Assembly: GCF_021513135.1 (NCBI RefSeq)
Contig: NZ_CP090982.1
Coordinates: 1 to 64,000 of the forward strand
DNA: 64,000 nt
Reading direction: 5' to 3'
Origin: Vibrio sp. SS-MA-C1-2
Lineage (GTDB): Bacteria > Pseudomonadota > Gammaproteobacteria > Enterobacterales > Vibrionaceae
In this document: positions 47,727 through 58,800 of the stretch, piece by piece
Layout: the number at the start of each line of letters is the position of its first letter
How positions within the stretch are numbered: the stretch's first letter is position 1
Program-made: the position numbers and the translations under genes
Notes under the pieces: model-generated
What the model was told of the DNA's origin: nothing
What the model saw: only the letters and a program-made list of their open reading frames with translations
The model's database searches: none

Positions 47727-49073
47727 ATGATGCGTAATGAGATAGAGAGGCACCTTAGAAATGCGTTAATCTCTCATGAAGATAATAATAAACAACAACC
47801 CAAGCATGTAGTGTTACCCAGTAATTTAACGTCTCTGCATAAATCACTATTATTTATATTTATGTTTATACTGCTTGTGCTGGGGATTTCATCTCAAGCA
47901 AAGATGGATATTGTGGTCTCAACACGAGGGGAATTATTATTAGAATCGGATATTGAGAAAGTTCAGCATCTTGAGGGAGGGATCCTTGAAGAGCTCCTAA
48001 TCAAAAAAGGCGACTTGGTCTACCAAGGTGAGCCGATTGCCCGATTACGCTCCCTTAACAGTCAAGTTCAGCTGAACACTATTGATCTTGAAATCATTCA
48101 GTTATCAATGGAAAAACTTCGTTTTCAAAGTCTGATCCAGATGACGAAGCCCGATTATAAACAATTTCTCGCCTATCCCACATTGTTAGCAAGCAACTTA
48201 CAGAGCTGGCAACAAGAGTTTGATAAAAATGAGTCAAACCAAATGCTCATTACCCATGATCTCAAACATAAATCATCCTTAATCAATTCCATGAAGCAAC
48301 GGAAGAACAGTGCCCGTAACCAACTTAGTCTTATCGAAAAACAAGTAAAAATAAAAGAGACGTTATATCAAGAAAAAATGGCGTCATATGTTGATGTGTT
48401 GAACATGCAAGTTCAACAATCGAACATGCTACGGGAGATAGAAAACCTCGATGAATCGATCTTAAATGAAAGCCTATCAAATCAGCCGATTACAATCGCA
48501 ACTTAACGGATCTTATCGCTAACCGTAACGCTGGGTATCAGGGACAAATAAGCCAAATTGAAAAAGAATTAGAAGTGAAGCAAATTCAAAGACCAAAAGC
48601 GTCAGACCAAGTAGATCGTTTAACCATCTACTCCCCCGTTGATGGCATCGTTGATAAGGTAAATTATAACTTTCATTCTGCAGTTATCCCGCCAGGAGAA
48701 AGTATTGCGGATATCGCCCCCCTAAACAATCATTTACACGGCGAAGCTAAAATCCCCCGTAAAGAGTTGGGCTTTGTTGAAGTGGGGCAAACGGTTAAGG
48801 TCAAACTGGATACCTATAATTTTGCTAAGTATGGCTATGTCGAAGGAGTTATCTCCTCCATCAGTCGCTCTTCATATCAAGAAGAAGAGAATGAATTCTA
48901 TCTAGCGACGATCACTTTAGATAGAAATTATCTGCAACACACAGGAACAAAATATAACCTATCCCCCTATATGGAATTTACTGCGGATATAAAAACAGGA
49001 GGATCGCCGAGTAATTGATTATGTTGCAAAACCGATTATGTCTGCAATCGAAGATGCATTTGATGAGCGTTAG
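47727..49073 (+). pseudogene. Type I secretion membrane-fusion protein (HlyD/LapC type), two frameshifts
   Basis: The protein starts at 47727 (or the next ATG, 47730). It has a cytoplasmic N-terminus, one membrane helix (LLFIFMFILLVLGISS) and a lipoyl-like motif (IEKVQHLEGGILEELLIKKG, LVYQGEPIARL). Long coiled-coil helices follow. The frame breaks near 48465. The rest continues in another frame through VDRLTIYSPVDGIVDKVNYN and the beta-barrel region to DIKTG, then breaks again near 49000. The proper end is VAKPIMSAIEDAFDER with a stop at 49071-49073. It would bridge the ABC transporter and TolC-like channel for export of the adhesin. Confidence 0.85.
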
Positions 49074-49075
49074 AG

Positions 49076-51351
49076 ATGACTAAAAAAAGCCCCCCTCATA
49101 GACACAACCGAATCAATCAAATTGGCTTGGTGATTGTAACCTTAATTTCACTGCTATTACTTTGGATTGCATCCATTGAGATTCATCGATCGAGTGAAAA
49201 ACTACACCAACAAGATCACCTGATTATCTCTGCGCAGCAACTTAATGAGCAGATTGAAGTGACGATTCAACAGCTCAACCAATGCCAAATAGAAGGGCAA
49301 TGTTCAACTCTATTAGCGCAACTAACGTCACTTGAAAACCAATTAATCACGTTTAAAACGTTAGCATCTGAAGATAAAAGCTCATTCAGCTTAGTCGGTG
49401 CCATTGAATACCCAAAAATACAACTGGCTATGAATCGCTTTGTCCTCCAATCACCTAAAACATCTGACGATTATCAATTATTAAAAAACCAACTTGTCAC
49501 GGGTTATATTGAGCTATTACAAACCGTAAAAGATCTAGAATCTCACCATACACACCAAGTTCACGACGAGAATCACGGTGAGCTTATTTTATTTATTGCC
49601 TTAGGAGGGCTCCTCACGGCGCTAGCCTTTGGCTTACTATTTTATAATTATCGTCTCATTGCGGCACAGAAAGCGACGGATAAGCAGCAAGAAAATGAGC
49701 TGCAACAGTTATCGACGGAATTAAGTCACATTAATACCCAGAAGCTGAATGATATCCTACAAAATAATACATTAAGTCCAGAAAAGCGGGCGATTTACTC
49801 TCAGTTAAAAACGTTATTCTATGACATTGAAGCTTACCAACAAAATAGTGATTTTAATCGCCAACTCTATACCTTAATTGGTTATGAAATTCGAGGTATC
49901 ACCAATACGATCAATGGCGGTGTTCAGTATTTAGCGCAAGAAGCGAATGATGATATTGCGTCTATGGCAAGAGATATCAACTCAGCCACCAAAACCCTGT
50001 CTGATCTGGCTGAAAACTACAATAAGCTCATAGCCAAAGGGATGGACAATCAAGTCAGTGAGTTTTCTTTTCTTACAGATGGCCTCAGAGTTGATGCTTC
50101 ATATGAGCTCAAAAGTGCAACATAATGGCAAGCAGGTTGAATGTCTGTTTAGTCCCCGCCTCCCTGATCAAGTTAAAGGACACTCAACCAGCCTTTTTTG
50201 GATCCTATTTTTACAACTGGCTCAAATGCGATTCAAAATCATAGCCATATCAACATTTATTTGTTGATGTTTAAGACAGGTTCCGCAAAAGAGATAGAAA
50301 AAACACAAATCGTTATCGAACTCTACTTCTTAAGCTCATTTGATATTTCTTTGGCTAAGCTCCAACAGCTATTTTGGACACCTGCATAATGTTCAAGATC
50401 AGCATAATGATGAATGGGTTAAAGAAGTATTAGTCAATATCAACCACTATCATTCCAACTGGTATCAATCTGGTAATCAATTAAAATTAGAGATTGAATT
50501 CGACATAGAAGTTGAAAACTTTCAGCAAACCAAGCCCCATGCATTACAAGGCAAAAGTTATTATTATGCTCGGCATTAAAAAGGCGTCGCTCTCCAGTGA
50601 TATATTATCACCAGCATTATTAACCTCAGAGGCCGCCAATTATACCCAAGTTAACTCCTTCTAACGAGTTCTCCTACAAGATCAAAAGCAACTTCTCAAA
50701 GAGTATGACGCTATTTATTTAACGGATTCACTACCTGCTGAAGCTCGAAGATAAATAGTTTAAGTAAAACCCTTCGTTCGATGTTGAACAAAGTCTCCAG
50801 ATACTAAATTGTTTATCTCATCCTCCACCTCTACGGAATTACTTAAGCAGCATGCAATACGTGGATAAAATTTTTATGCCACCCTATCTTCCTTTCAAGA
50901 GTTTAATCATGAGCTATCCACCTTATTAGCGATGAAGTCGATTGAGGAGACGCTTCACTCAACGCGCTTTCTTAATCGTTGAAGATGATCGTGTTCAGCA
51001 GATCCTGTTAAAACGCATTTTAAATAAGCATGCTTTTCAGGCTGAAACCGTTAATGAAGGGTCTTTAGCGGTTGATCCTTCTTTAAAGAGCACCGTCCAG
51101 ATATTATTTTTATGGACTGTATTATGCCGGGGATGGGGGGTATTGAGGCCACTAAATTAATTCGTCAATATGAGCATAAAAACCCTCAAGGACGAGGTTG
51201 TACCATTATTGGTGCAACGGCATTAACCAGTGCGGCAGAGCACCGACAATGTCTAGAAGCTGGCATGGATTACGTGATCAGTAAGCCATATAAAAGTGAT
51301 GAAATTATTAAGGTGATCAACAAGTATGTTGCCGTTCAAAAGCTGGGTTAA
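49076..51351 (+). pseudogene. Membrane hybrid histidine kinase with receiver domain, frameshifted
   Basis: The gene starts two bases after hlyD. The first 349 codons are open: a membrane helix (LVIVTLISLLLLWIASI), a periplasmic helical sensor region of about 130 residues, a second helix (LILFIALGGLLTALAFGLLF) and a dimerisation helix pair. At the place of the usual phospho-accepting His the sequence is LIGYEIRGITNTINGG, with Tyr instead of His. The ATPase domain is broken, and NAIQNHSHINIYLLM is a likely N-box. The C-terminal receiver domain is clear though frameshifted near 51100: FLIVEDDRVQQILLKRIL, IIFMDCIMPGMGGIEATKL, IIGATALTS and YVISKPYKSDEI give the Asp, Thr and Lys set. Bases 50580-50940 look like a decayed linker or first receiver. 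Confidence 0.78.
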
Positions 51352-51359
51352 CGTTAACC

Positions 51360-52762
51360 TCTCGCTCATCCATAGGACTTTTTTGCCGATCTCATTAACA
51401 TCAGGCAGAAACCCTGTTGCAAGCGGTCGAACTAGGATTGGAGAATAACTTAGCATTACAGGCCAGTCAGATTAGGGGTGGAAGAAAATCAATATAATAT
51501 CGATATTCGTCGAGCAAATTTTCTGCCTACTCTTGATGCCAATGCCAATACGACTTGGAATAAAGACCGCGAGAGTAACGAGCAACATGGGGCCTCAGAT
51601 GATACCCCTAGTTACAACTCCCATGGCTATGGCGTCACGCTCAATCAATCCATTATTAATGTGGGTGACATCTTCCAATACGGTACCGCTAAACTGAATT
51701 ACAACATTGAGCAAATTACCCATGAACAACTGACGTTCAAAATACCATCCTACAAATTTCTATGCAATATTTTGAATTCTTAAAAAATAGAGCACAACAA
51801 AAAGCAACCCAAGCTGAATTCACTTCTTTTACCACTCGAGAAACTACAAATGAGGCGTAATGTTGCATTAGGTAATGTCGCAGAAAGTGAAATTTTTGAA
51901 GTCATGGCACAAAAAGAAGAGACGAGCCACCGCCTTAGAACGCTTCAAAAAAGAACAAAAAGTTATTCTAAACCAGCTGGCGTCTCTGGTGCAACACCCT
52001 ATCACACCAACCCAAGATATTATTAACGATACCGAGTTTTCACTGTTAACCGAAACCCGACAACAGCAAGTTCTGGATCATGCGATTCAATTTAATAATG
52101 ACGTTTTGTTGGCTAAAAAGCAATTAGAGGTTAGTCGACGCGCCTTGAAAGAGAGTGGCTCTAACTTTATGCCCACGGTCTCTGCTTTCTGGTCGCTATC
52201 AACATGATGATAGTAATAATTACAGCTCAACAGCGACAGTTGAGCCCAGCATTACTGGGGTTGGAGATACCACCTCTGTTAGCTTAAACCTGTTGCGCTT
52301 ACCGCTTCTTATCTGGAGGCAGTGATTTTTATGACTACAAACAGGCAAAAAAAGCATCTCCCGCTATGAGAAACTGTATGAGCAAATGCACTTTCAACGG
52401 TTCGTCACGATACAACCGATGCGCTTATTAACGATTAATGATCTCTCTTCGGCACCATAGCCAGTTATGAAACGATTATCCGAGCTAACTATGCCTCCTA
52501 TTTAGGTATCCAACGGGCGTATGAGTTAGGTACTCGCACCGTAACCGACTTACTGGCTGCAGACACTAAGCTCTTTAATAGCTTACGAGATTATGAAAGT
52601 GCACGATATGACTACGTTATTGAACTGATTTCATTGAGCCAATTACGAGGAGGATTAACGGTCTCTACCATTAAAAAAATTATGCAATTGATGATTGAAA
52701 GTAATGAACGAGACCCACAACCTTTAGTTCCCAAACACCTATTAACATTACCAAAAGTTTAA
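51360..52762 (+). pseudogene. TolC-like outer-membrane protein of the type I system, frameshifted
   Basis: The mature N-terminal region is seen as AVELGLENNLALQASQIRVE and NIDIRRANFLPTLDANANTT, usual for TolC-type alpha-barrel proteins. The second repeat half has VLDHAIQFNNDVLLAKKQLE and RALKESGSNFMPTVSA. Near the end are IQRAYELGTRTVTDLLAADT and ARYDYVIELISLSQLRGGLT, followed by the stop at 52760-52762. At least four frame changes separate these parts, and the signal peptide is not recognisable. It is the outer-membrane channel partner of the HlyD-type protein and ABC proteins around it. Confidence 0.82.
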
Positions 52763-52771
52763 GGAGTAAAA

Positions 52772-54430
52772 ATGAAAAGCGACTATTTTTCTCAAAAAAT
52801 TAGTACCTATGATAAATGGTACTTAACTTTCTCAACATTAATTTCAACGCTGCTGGGTCTGGTTTTACCTTTTTCGATCCTAATTATTTTTGACCGGATT
52901 TTGCCAAACGAAGCCACGGATACGTTATTTGTTTTATTCGCTTTTATTCTTCTTAGTGGCGATTTATGCCGATTTTTTGGTTAAAAATCAGGAGAATCGT
53001 GTTACCAGCAAAGATCATGACCCATTTTGAAAGTAATTTGACTAATCGATTATTTCACTCTATCTGTTTAGCCAAAATTACGGAATTTCCAAAAGCGAGA
53101 TATTGGTGAGTACTTTAGAACGGATCTCAACCATTCCTGAAATAAAAACCTTTTTTGCCGGAGAAATGGTCAAAGCCATCATCAACCTTGGGGTCTCCAT
53201 CATTACTATCTTAATTATTATGGTGATTAACTTATCGGCGCCGGTTTAACCCTACTTGCGGCCTCCCTATTGATTTTAATGCTGTGTGCTATGAAGCTTT
53301 CTAATCAAAAAATTGCCGCGATGGCACTAAAATCAAATATTGAAGGAATGACTAACTCCAAGATTATCGAAGTGGTCTCAAGCCCTCTTGATAGCAAAGC
53401 CCGAACTATGGAATATCGATTAGAAAGCTTTATGGCGCAAATGATTGGATCGAACGAGAAAAACAGAGCATTGCTTACGAAAAAATTGAATCCTCCTTTA
53501 CCCTTTGATTCTCAACCTTATCCAACAGATCTCCGTCGCTATTGTTGTGGTTCTTCTGGCGATTTCTGTGATTAACCTTGATGCGAGCCAAGGGGTGATG
53601 GCTGCCATTATTATGCTAACTAACCGTTATTTTGCGCCTTATCAGCAAGTGATGAAAACCTTGAGTAACTGGGGAAATTCAATAAACTCAATATTGAGCG
53701 CATTAATGAGCTATTGTCGCTTTGGCAGAAGGGATCCGCATACGGATGCTACGATGAAGTGAGTAAAAGTGAGTCATATTGACGATTCAATTTCCATCAG
53801 AAGCAACCGTATTGAGCTAACCGTAGGGCAACCTTATCTGTTAATGGGGCCAAGCGGTATTGGTAAATCTTATTTAATGGCTTGTCTTGCTAGCATTCCC
53901 AAGATCACCATCACCTGATATTGACGATCACCGATGATAATAGCCCGCTTAGTGAAATGGATTATGGGGTTTGGCGTAATAGCGCACCTGTTGCAAATCG
54001 ATAGTAGTTGCGCTTTTGTTGAAGGTACGATTATCGACAATCTAACGTGCTTCCGTCCTCAATTAAGCCAAGCGGCTTATTCCTTATGTGAAAGCTTTCA
54101 AATCAAGCAACAAATTGACCGTCTCAGCTCTGGTTTTTATACGCCACTAAATAATCAAAATCGTTTACCCTTTTCACGCCAGACAAAATACACTCTATTT
54201 TTAGTGCAAGCTCTTATTCAGTCAAAAGCAGGTTATTATTCTTAGATGACTTTGATGAGGTCTATGACAAGGCGTTTACAGAATACTTTATTGGCAACCC
54301 TACAACCGCAAGCCAATGATAAAATTATCATCGTTATCGTGAGTAATAAAATTGAACAGCCCCTATCTCGCCTGAAAACCTATCAAGCTTAAACCAGATG
54401 GCTTATTTCGAGGTAAAGACAAGGTGGCTT
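52772..54430 (+). pseudogene. Type I secretion ABC protein 1, frameshifted
   Basis: ATG 52772 follows AAGGAG. The first membrane helix (TFSTLISTLLGLVLPFSILI) and IIFDRILPNEATDTLFVLF match the membrane domain of type I secretion ABC exporters. Further pieces of that domain appear in changing frames (SNQKIAAMALKSNIEGMTNS, then VMAAIIMLTNRYFAPYQQVM). The nucleotide-binding domain has a Walker A GPSGIGKS near 53850 and a Walker B-like ILDDFDE near 54240. There are at least six frame changes. No N-terminal peptidase-like domain is present, unlike the next gene. Confidence 0.8.
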
Positions 54431-54431
54431 G

Positions 54432-56636
54432 ATGAGCATTCTTGTTAATTTTAATCATATAGAACAACGACTGGCAGATTTTGACGCAGCTAATCATACC
54501 AGGATCGCTATCAAGAAGCGCCATTACTTCGAGGGCTCGCTTATACGTTAATTGCCGTAGAATGGGAAGGAACACCGGGGATATTCTAAGTGATATCTAT
54601 GTTCCTAAAATTGATGACTGACCAAGCCAGTTTCAAACATGCCCTGACTCGTTTAGGTTATCAATGTGAAAAGACGTCTTACCTCAACCGCACTACTTCG
54701 CTTCGATCATCAAAGTGCCTTTTCCGGCTCATTAATTACCATTGGAAATTTAGAGGCAATATTTCCTCGGGGTATCGAAGATGATTGTGCCATCCTCTTT
54801 GATTACCACAATAATAATACGATTTACTATCAGATGGATAATACAGTCCCTGTAAGCTTATCGTTATTTCTGAATATTCTCGTTTATTTAGAGAACGAAC
54901 CTCCTGAATCACAAGATAAATCTAATTGGATCAAGTATGCATTTTATCGTTATACCGGTGAAATAAAAAGTTTAATTTTATTGAGTTTTGTGATTAGTGT
55001 CCTTGGTGCATTACAGCCTTTTTTTATCATGAGCGTCTATAATTTTGCTCTGACATCTGGGTCGCAATCAACGCTTTACTTTGGCTAATGTTATTTGCAT
55101 TTTTATTAGCGATCTCTGAATATCTATTTTAAAAAAATGCGAATTAACATTCTCTCGACTTCGGGTCAGGGTTTGGCGGTCTTTATTTCACAAAATGTGA
55201 TTACTCAAAGTTACTGTGGTTTCCTTATGCAATGACGTCTTCAGCTGGCGTATCAGCTCAATTGGCTCGACTTTGAAAGATATCGATAATTTCCGACGGT
55301 TAGTAACAGCAGATTCCACTTTAAGTTATTTTGATATGCCTTTTGTGATTGTTTTCATTATTGCTATTACGTTTATTTCAGGTCCTGCGGCGATTACCGT
55401 CTTAGTGGGGATCTTGTTAATGCTCTTTTTTTGCCTCTATTCCCGTTATGTTTATGGTCAAATTACGGCTAAAAACTCTCGGGCCAATGCGATGGTGTCA
55501 TATCAATGGAATGAAATTTTAAGAGGGATCCACTCGATTCAGGGCTTGCCTTTATTAAACGGATCATTCAATCAAGATTTTCTGCATCTCACCAACAGAG
55601 TAGTCGCGATATGCAGAACAAACCTCTCAAGCTAATAATAAAATTCAAAACGGGGGCGGTGCATTGATTCAGGGGATAGGAACGGCCAGTATTGTGACGG
55701 CGGTTCTTGCCGTCATGAACGGTACTTCTGATTCAGGTGCAATGTTGGCGACTATTATTCTAGTTTGGAAGGCGTTAGGGCCGATTATGGGGATTTATAA
55801 CTCCATTTCTAAGTATCAATCTTTAAAAGCGTCAGGTCGCCAAATTAATAACTTAATGACCCTAGATGATGATCGACTTCAACTTGAGAAAAAGCCCGCC
55901 GATAAGAACGCTTTTAATGGCGGTAAAATTGAGATTAATGGTATCGTGACTCATCGTTATCCGTTGGCCACGATTGGTCTGACGAATTTATCATTTAAGA
56001 TCAATGCGGGAGATAAGCTGTCTATCTCTGGGCCTGCTGGATGCGGTAAAAGTACCCTGTTATCTATCCATTCTTACAGGTATTGAGCAACGCTATCAAG
56101 GTTCAGTTTTAACATTGATGGCTATAATATTAAGCAGTTTAATAATTATCGATATCGAAATGCGATTAATTTCATTCCTTTTGATCTTCATATCTTTGAT
56201 GGCTCTTTAGCGGCTAATTTTATCTTCCATAATGGGGTGATTTCAACACAGAGTCCATGGAATGAGATGCTGCACTTTTTTGATCTACAAGAATACGATT
56301 TTTGGTCAGATGGCGTAAATACTTTAGTCTCGCAATCGAGTATTAATCAGCTATCTAGAGGAGTGACTCAACAGCGTCTACGTCTCGCTCTTGGACTAGC
56401 CAGCTGTCATCAGCAAGTGGTGATTATTGATGAACCCTTCAGTGGTGTTGAAGGGGAACACACTCACTACATTGTGAATAAATTATTTTCAGGGCAATTA
56501 AAACAAAAAACCGTGATTTTCACCTCAATCTCACCTGATATTATCACTACTTCCAACACAATGCTTGATCATTGATGAAAATGGTGGACAAAAATTTATG
56601 GGGAGTCCCGATAAGTATTTACAAAGCATAAAATGA
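54432..56636 (+). pseudogene. Type I secretion ABC protein 2 with peptidase-like N-terminus, frameshifted
   Basis: The likely start is ATG 54432 (MSILVNFNHIEQRLADFDAA). A degenerate C39-peptidase-like N-terminal domain follows (LITIGNLEAIFPRGIEDDCA, ILFDYHNNNTIYYQ), without an obvious catalytic Cys. The membrane domain includes LILLSFVISVLGALQPFFIM, VYNFALTSG and MPFVIVFIIAITFISGPAAI. The nucleotide-binding domain shows Walker A GPAGCGKST, an altered signature LSRGVTQQ and Walker B VVIIDEPFSG. The end is MGSPDKYLQSIK. At least six frame changes occur. Two ABC genes in tandem suggest a heterodimeric exporter. Confidence 0.8.
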
Positions 56637-56689
56637 AATGGTCTAAAATAATAACTAGTATGCTCAATGACTTTTAAAAGGATAACGAA

Positions 56690-57052
56690 ATGATTAATTT
56701 AGATGCACTGAATTAGATGAAATGTTTGAAGACGATCAAGAGCTAATTTGCGATCTTTTTGCAGTACTTACCTCGAAGATCACCAACAAGCCGCAGGATA
56801 AAATAGACTCTGCTTATTAACCAGCAACAATTTGATGGTCATTATTTCATCTTGCGCATAATGTTTATGGCACATTGGTTAATTTAGCTGGAGAAGAGAC
56901 GATACCTACCCCTGAGTTGAAAGAGCTAGAAAATGCTGCGCGATCAGGGACGTTAATGTCGATGGAAAAAGATGAAAAGGCTGACAAAAGTGAAGCAACA
57001 GCTCAATGCGATAGAAGAACAAATGAAAACTTACATCACTGATAATGGCTAA
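56690..57052 (+). pseudogene. Histidine phosphotransfer (HPt) protein, frameshifted
   Basis: ATG 56690 follows AAAGGATAACGAA. The product begins MINLDALN. In shifted frames it shows the HPt core AHNVYGTLVNLAGEE, where the His after Ala is the expected phosphate acceptor. The C-terminal helices run AARSGTLMSMEK, then AIEEQMKTYITDNG with the stop at 57050-57052. At least three frame changes are present. An intact relative, also starting MINL and with SHKLYGALVQLEE, lies at 59661. Within the operon it would be the third step of a phosphorelay from the hybrid kinase at 49076. Confidence 0.72.
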
Positions 57053-57137
57053 ATTTTCAAGGATATTCTTCATCATTATCATTCAAGTATAGGATCTGAA
57101 AATAGATCATTTATGGGTCATGACGCCAATCTGTTGA

Positions 57138-57827
57138 TTAATGGTAGTATTCTCTTTCAATAAGTGTTCCAATTATTTTGTAAGGTTTAAGTGTATCTAT
57201 AATGGCGGCCTTCACTGTATCGGCTCCCTTATTAGGGACTTTTTTAATGAGATAAAGTCGGCTTTTTCTCTCCGCTAAAGTTACAATTGCTCCCGTTCCT
57301 TGTTTACCTAATACTAAATCAGCCTTCCAATCGCCGAGACGGCTCTTGTCATTAATATAATCGGGACGTTCATCAATAGATACGCAGTTGCGTATCTTTC
57401 CTCTAACTGATTGTTTTCCTTTACGGTATTTTTTATGTCCTTGTCTTAAATGTTGATAAAGAGTTCCGCCCTGGATTTTATCTTTTAAAACATAACGATA
57501 AATCCATTCATGGCTGACTTTTAGATCTAATGACTTTGCTACATGACTAATCTGCTCAGGACTCCAGTCCCATGATAGTGCCATATCAACAAACCAGATA
57601 GTTTCTTTAGGAATCTGATATTTATAGGCATTAACTCGTCGCTGACGAGTTAATGAGATAGCAACATCTGGGTTATATACTTGATTAACACTGTTCCTTT
57701 TAATCTCTCGATAAATCGTTGAACGATTCACTTCAAGCTTAATCGCAATTTTATTTTGGGAGTAACCCTCTGCAATGAGGAAAGAAATCTGGTATCTTTG
57801 TTTCTGGGTCAACTGTTGATAACTCAT
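57138..57827 (-). pseudogene. IS30-family transposase, truncated and fused to an IS1-type tail
   Basis: From MSYQQLTQKQRYQISFLIAE the protein is almost the same as the copy at 3876-4832, with only a few changed residues (for example STIYREIKRN for STIHREIKRN). The match ends after AAIIDTLKPYK, before the second and third catalytic regions. The frame continues for a few codons as IIGTLIEREYYH, which fits the C-terminus of an IS1-type transposase. IS30 thus appears to have entered an IS1-like element, and a later deletion removed the IS30 3' half together with part of the IS1 gene. Confidence 0.82.
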
Positions 57828-57928
57828 AGTAGTACTTGTTTTGATTTTGGCGATGAGAAGCATACTACAATCAGCAGTTGACCTTCTCACCTTTACTATG
57901 AGTGTTGCACTTATTATATGAATTCAGG
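57186..57928 (-). mobile_element. IS30-family element, 5' part only (second copy)
   Basis: The outer end at 57928 is GAATTCAGG, as in the first copy at 4928. Inside it the two copies are nearly identical down to about 57186. The two copies flank most of the window in the same orientation, so recombination between them could delete or excise the 53 kb between. Confidence 0.75.
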
Positions 57929-58300
57929 AAGTATGGTGAGTATACGTTGAAGTTATCAGTACAATAACACTTGATTAAGTAAGGTGTTAATAACCTTTGT
58001 AAGTCTTCGAATGCTTCATGGTTGCGCTTGCCAAAGGCATGCGCAATAATTCGTTTATAACGAGGCTCCCAAGCATACCATAACCACCGCTGATTTCTTT
58101 TGTTTTGGACAAAAGACCACTGCTCATCAACTTCACAGATAAGCTCAATATTAGCAATATCAAAAGGGATGGTTGTTACTTGTCTCGGCGAGAGTTTTTT
58201 AAAGTGTTAAGTATAGTATTATAAGCAATACCTAATACTCTACCTGTATCTCTTAGCCTACGACCACATAAAAGCGCTCATATACAGTTTCCTACTCAAC
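57929..58300 (-). pseudogene. IS1-like transposase remnant
   Basis: On the minus strand the frames read CGRRLRDTGRVLGIAYNTIL, then ICEVDEQWSFVQNKRNQRWL, WYAWEPRYKRIIAHAFGKRN and CYCTDNFNVYSPYF. This follows the InsB part of IS1-type transposases, where ELDEQWGYVGxKxxQRWLFYA is typical. There is at least one frameshift. The gene stops at the IS30 end, and its last residues are found beyond IS30 at about 57138-57180. The N-terminal zinc-finger part is lost. Confidence 0.75.
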
Positions 58301-58319
58301 GTCTATTTGATCTCGTTTC

Positions 58320-58475
58320 AGCATTGTCCATATTTGATTGCCATGAAGTGAGGCTTTTGCACCTACCATTGACTTTCAGCTTAACGTCTGCCGAGTTTTC
58401 TTTTTACCCACCGATGGCTTTGTTCCACAATATTATTGAGATATTTAATATTTGATATCTAAATCAATGACAACA
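58320..58475 (-). pseudogene. IS6-like transposase C-terminal remnant
   Basis: Minus-strand frames give IKYLNNIVEQSHRWVKRK and then WKSMVGAKASLHGNQIWTML. The YLNNxxEQxHRxVKRRxR pattern is the conserved region with the catalytic Glu in IS6/IS26-type transposases. Two or more frame changes are present and the rest of the element is missing. Confidence 0.65.
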
Positions 58476-58536
58476 AATATCTCGATAGCCATAGCAGAAT
58501 ATTCATTTCACCAATCGCAGCATAATTGAATTGACT

Positions 58537-58746
58537 TTAAATAGATGTATTTAAATAAATTGACTTCTTAGTTTGCATTGACTCAGAACAGCCATGAATG
58601 GCAATGCGCCTATCAATGATGAGTTTAACAATAGCAGTATCTGAAAACTTTTCTCTATCAAGGTATTTCAAAAGGTCAAGTTCAGCTTCAGTAATGTTTG
58701 TCACATTATACTTGTTAAGCACTTGATTATAATTAAATTCAGCCAT
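58537..58746 (-). CDS. Small hypothetical protein (69 residues)
   Basis: I prefer the start at 58746 (MAEFNYNQVLNKYNVTNITE), because the ten residues above it lie in an AT-rich leader. The protein is polar and probably helical (AELDLLKYLDREKFSDTAIV, KLIIDRRIAIHGC). No family is recognised. The last residues run close to the IS6-like remnant, so the C-terminus may be altered. It lies in the same direction as the membrane-protein gene upstream, 54 bp away. Confidence 0.45.
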   Translation of the reverse strand: MAEFNYNQVLNKYNVTNITEAELDLLKYLDREKFSDTAIVKLIIDRRIAIHGCSESMQTKKSIYLNTSI

Positions 58747-58800
58747 ATCTATTCCAATTTTCAAATCATATATCAAAGATAGTAAACAAAAAGATATAAA

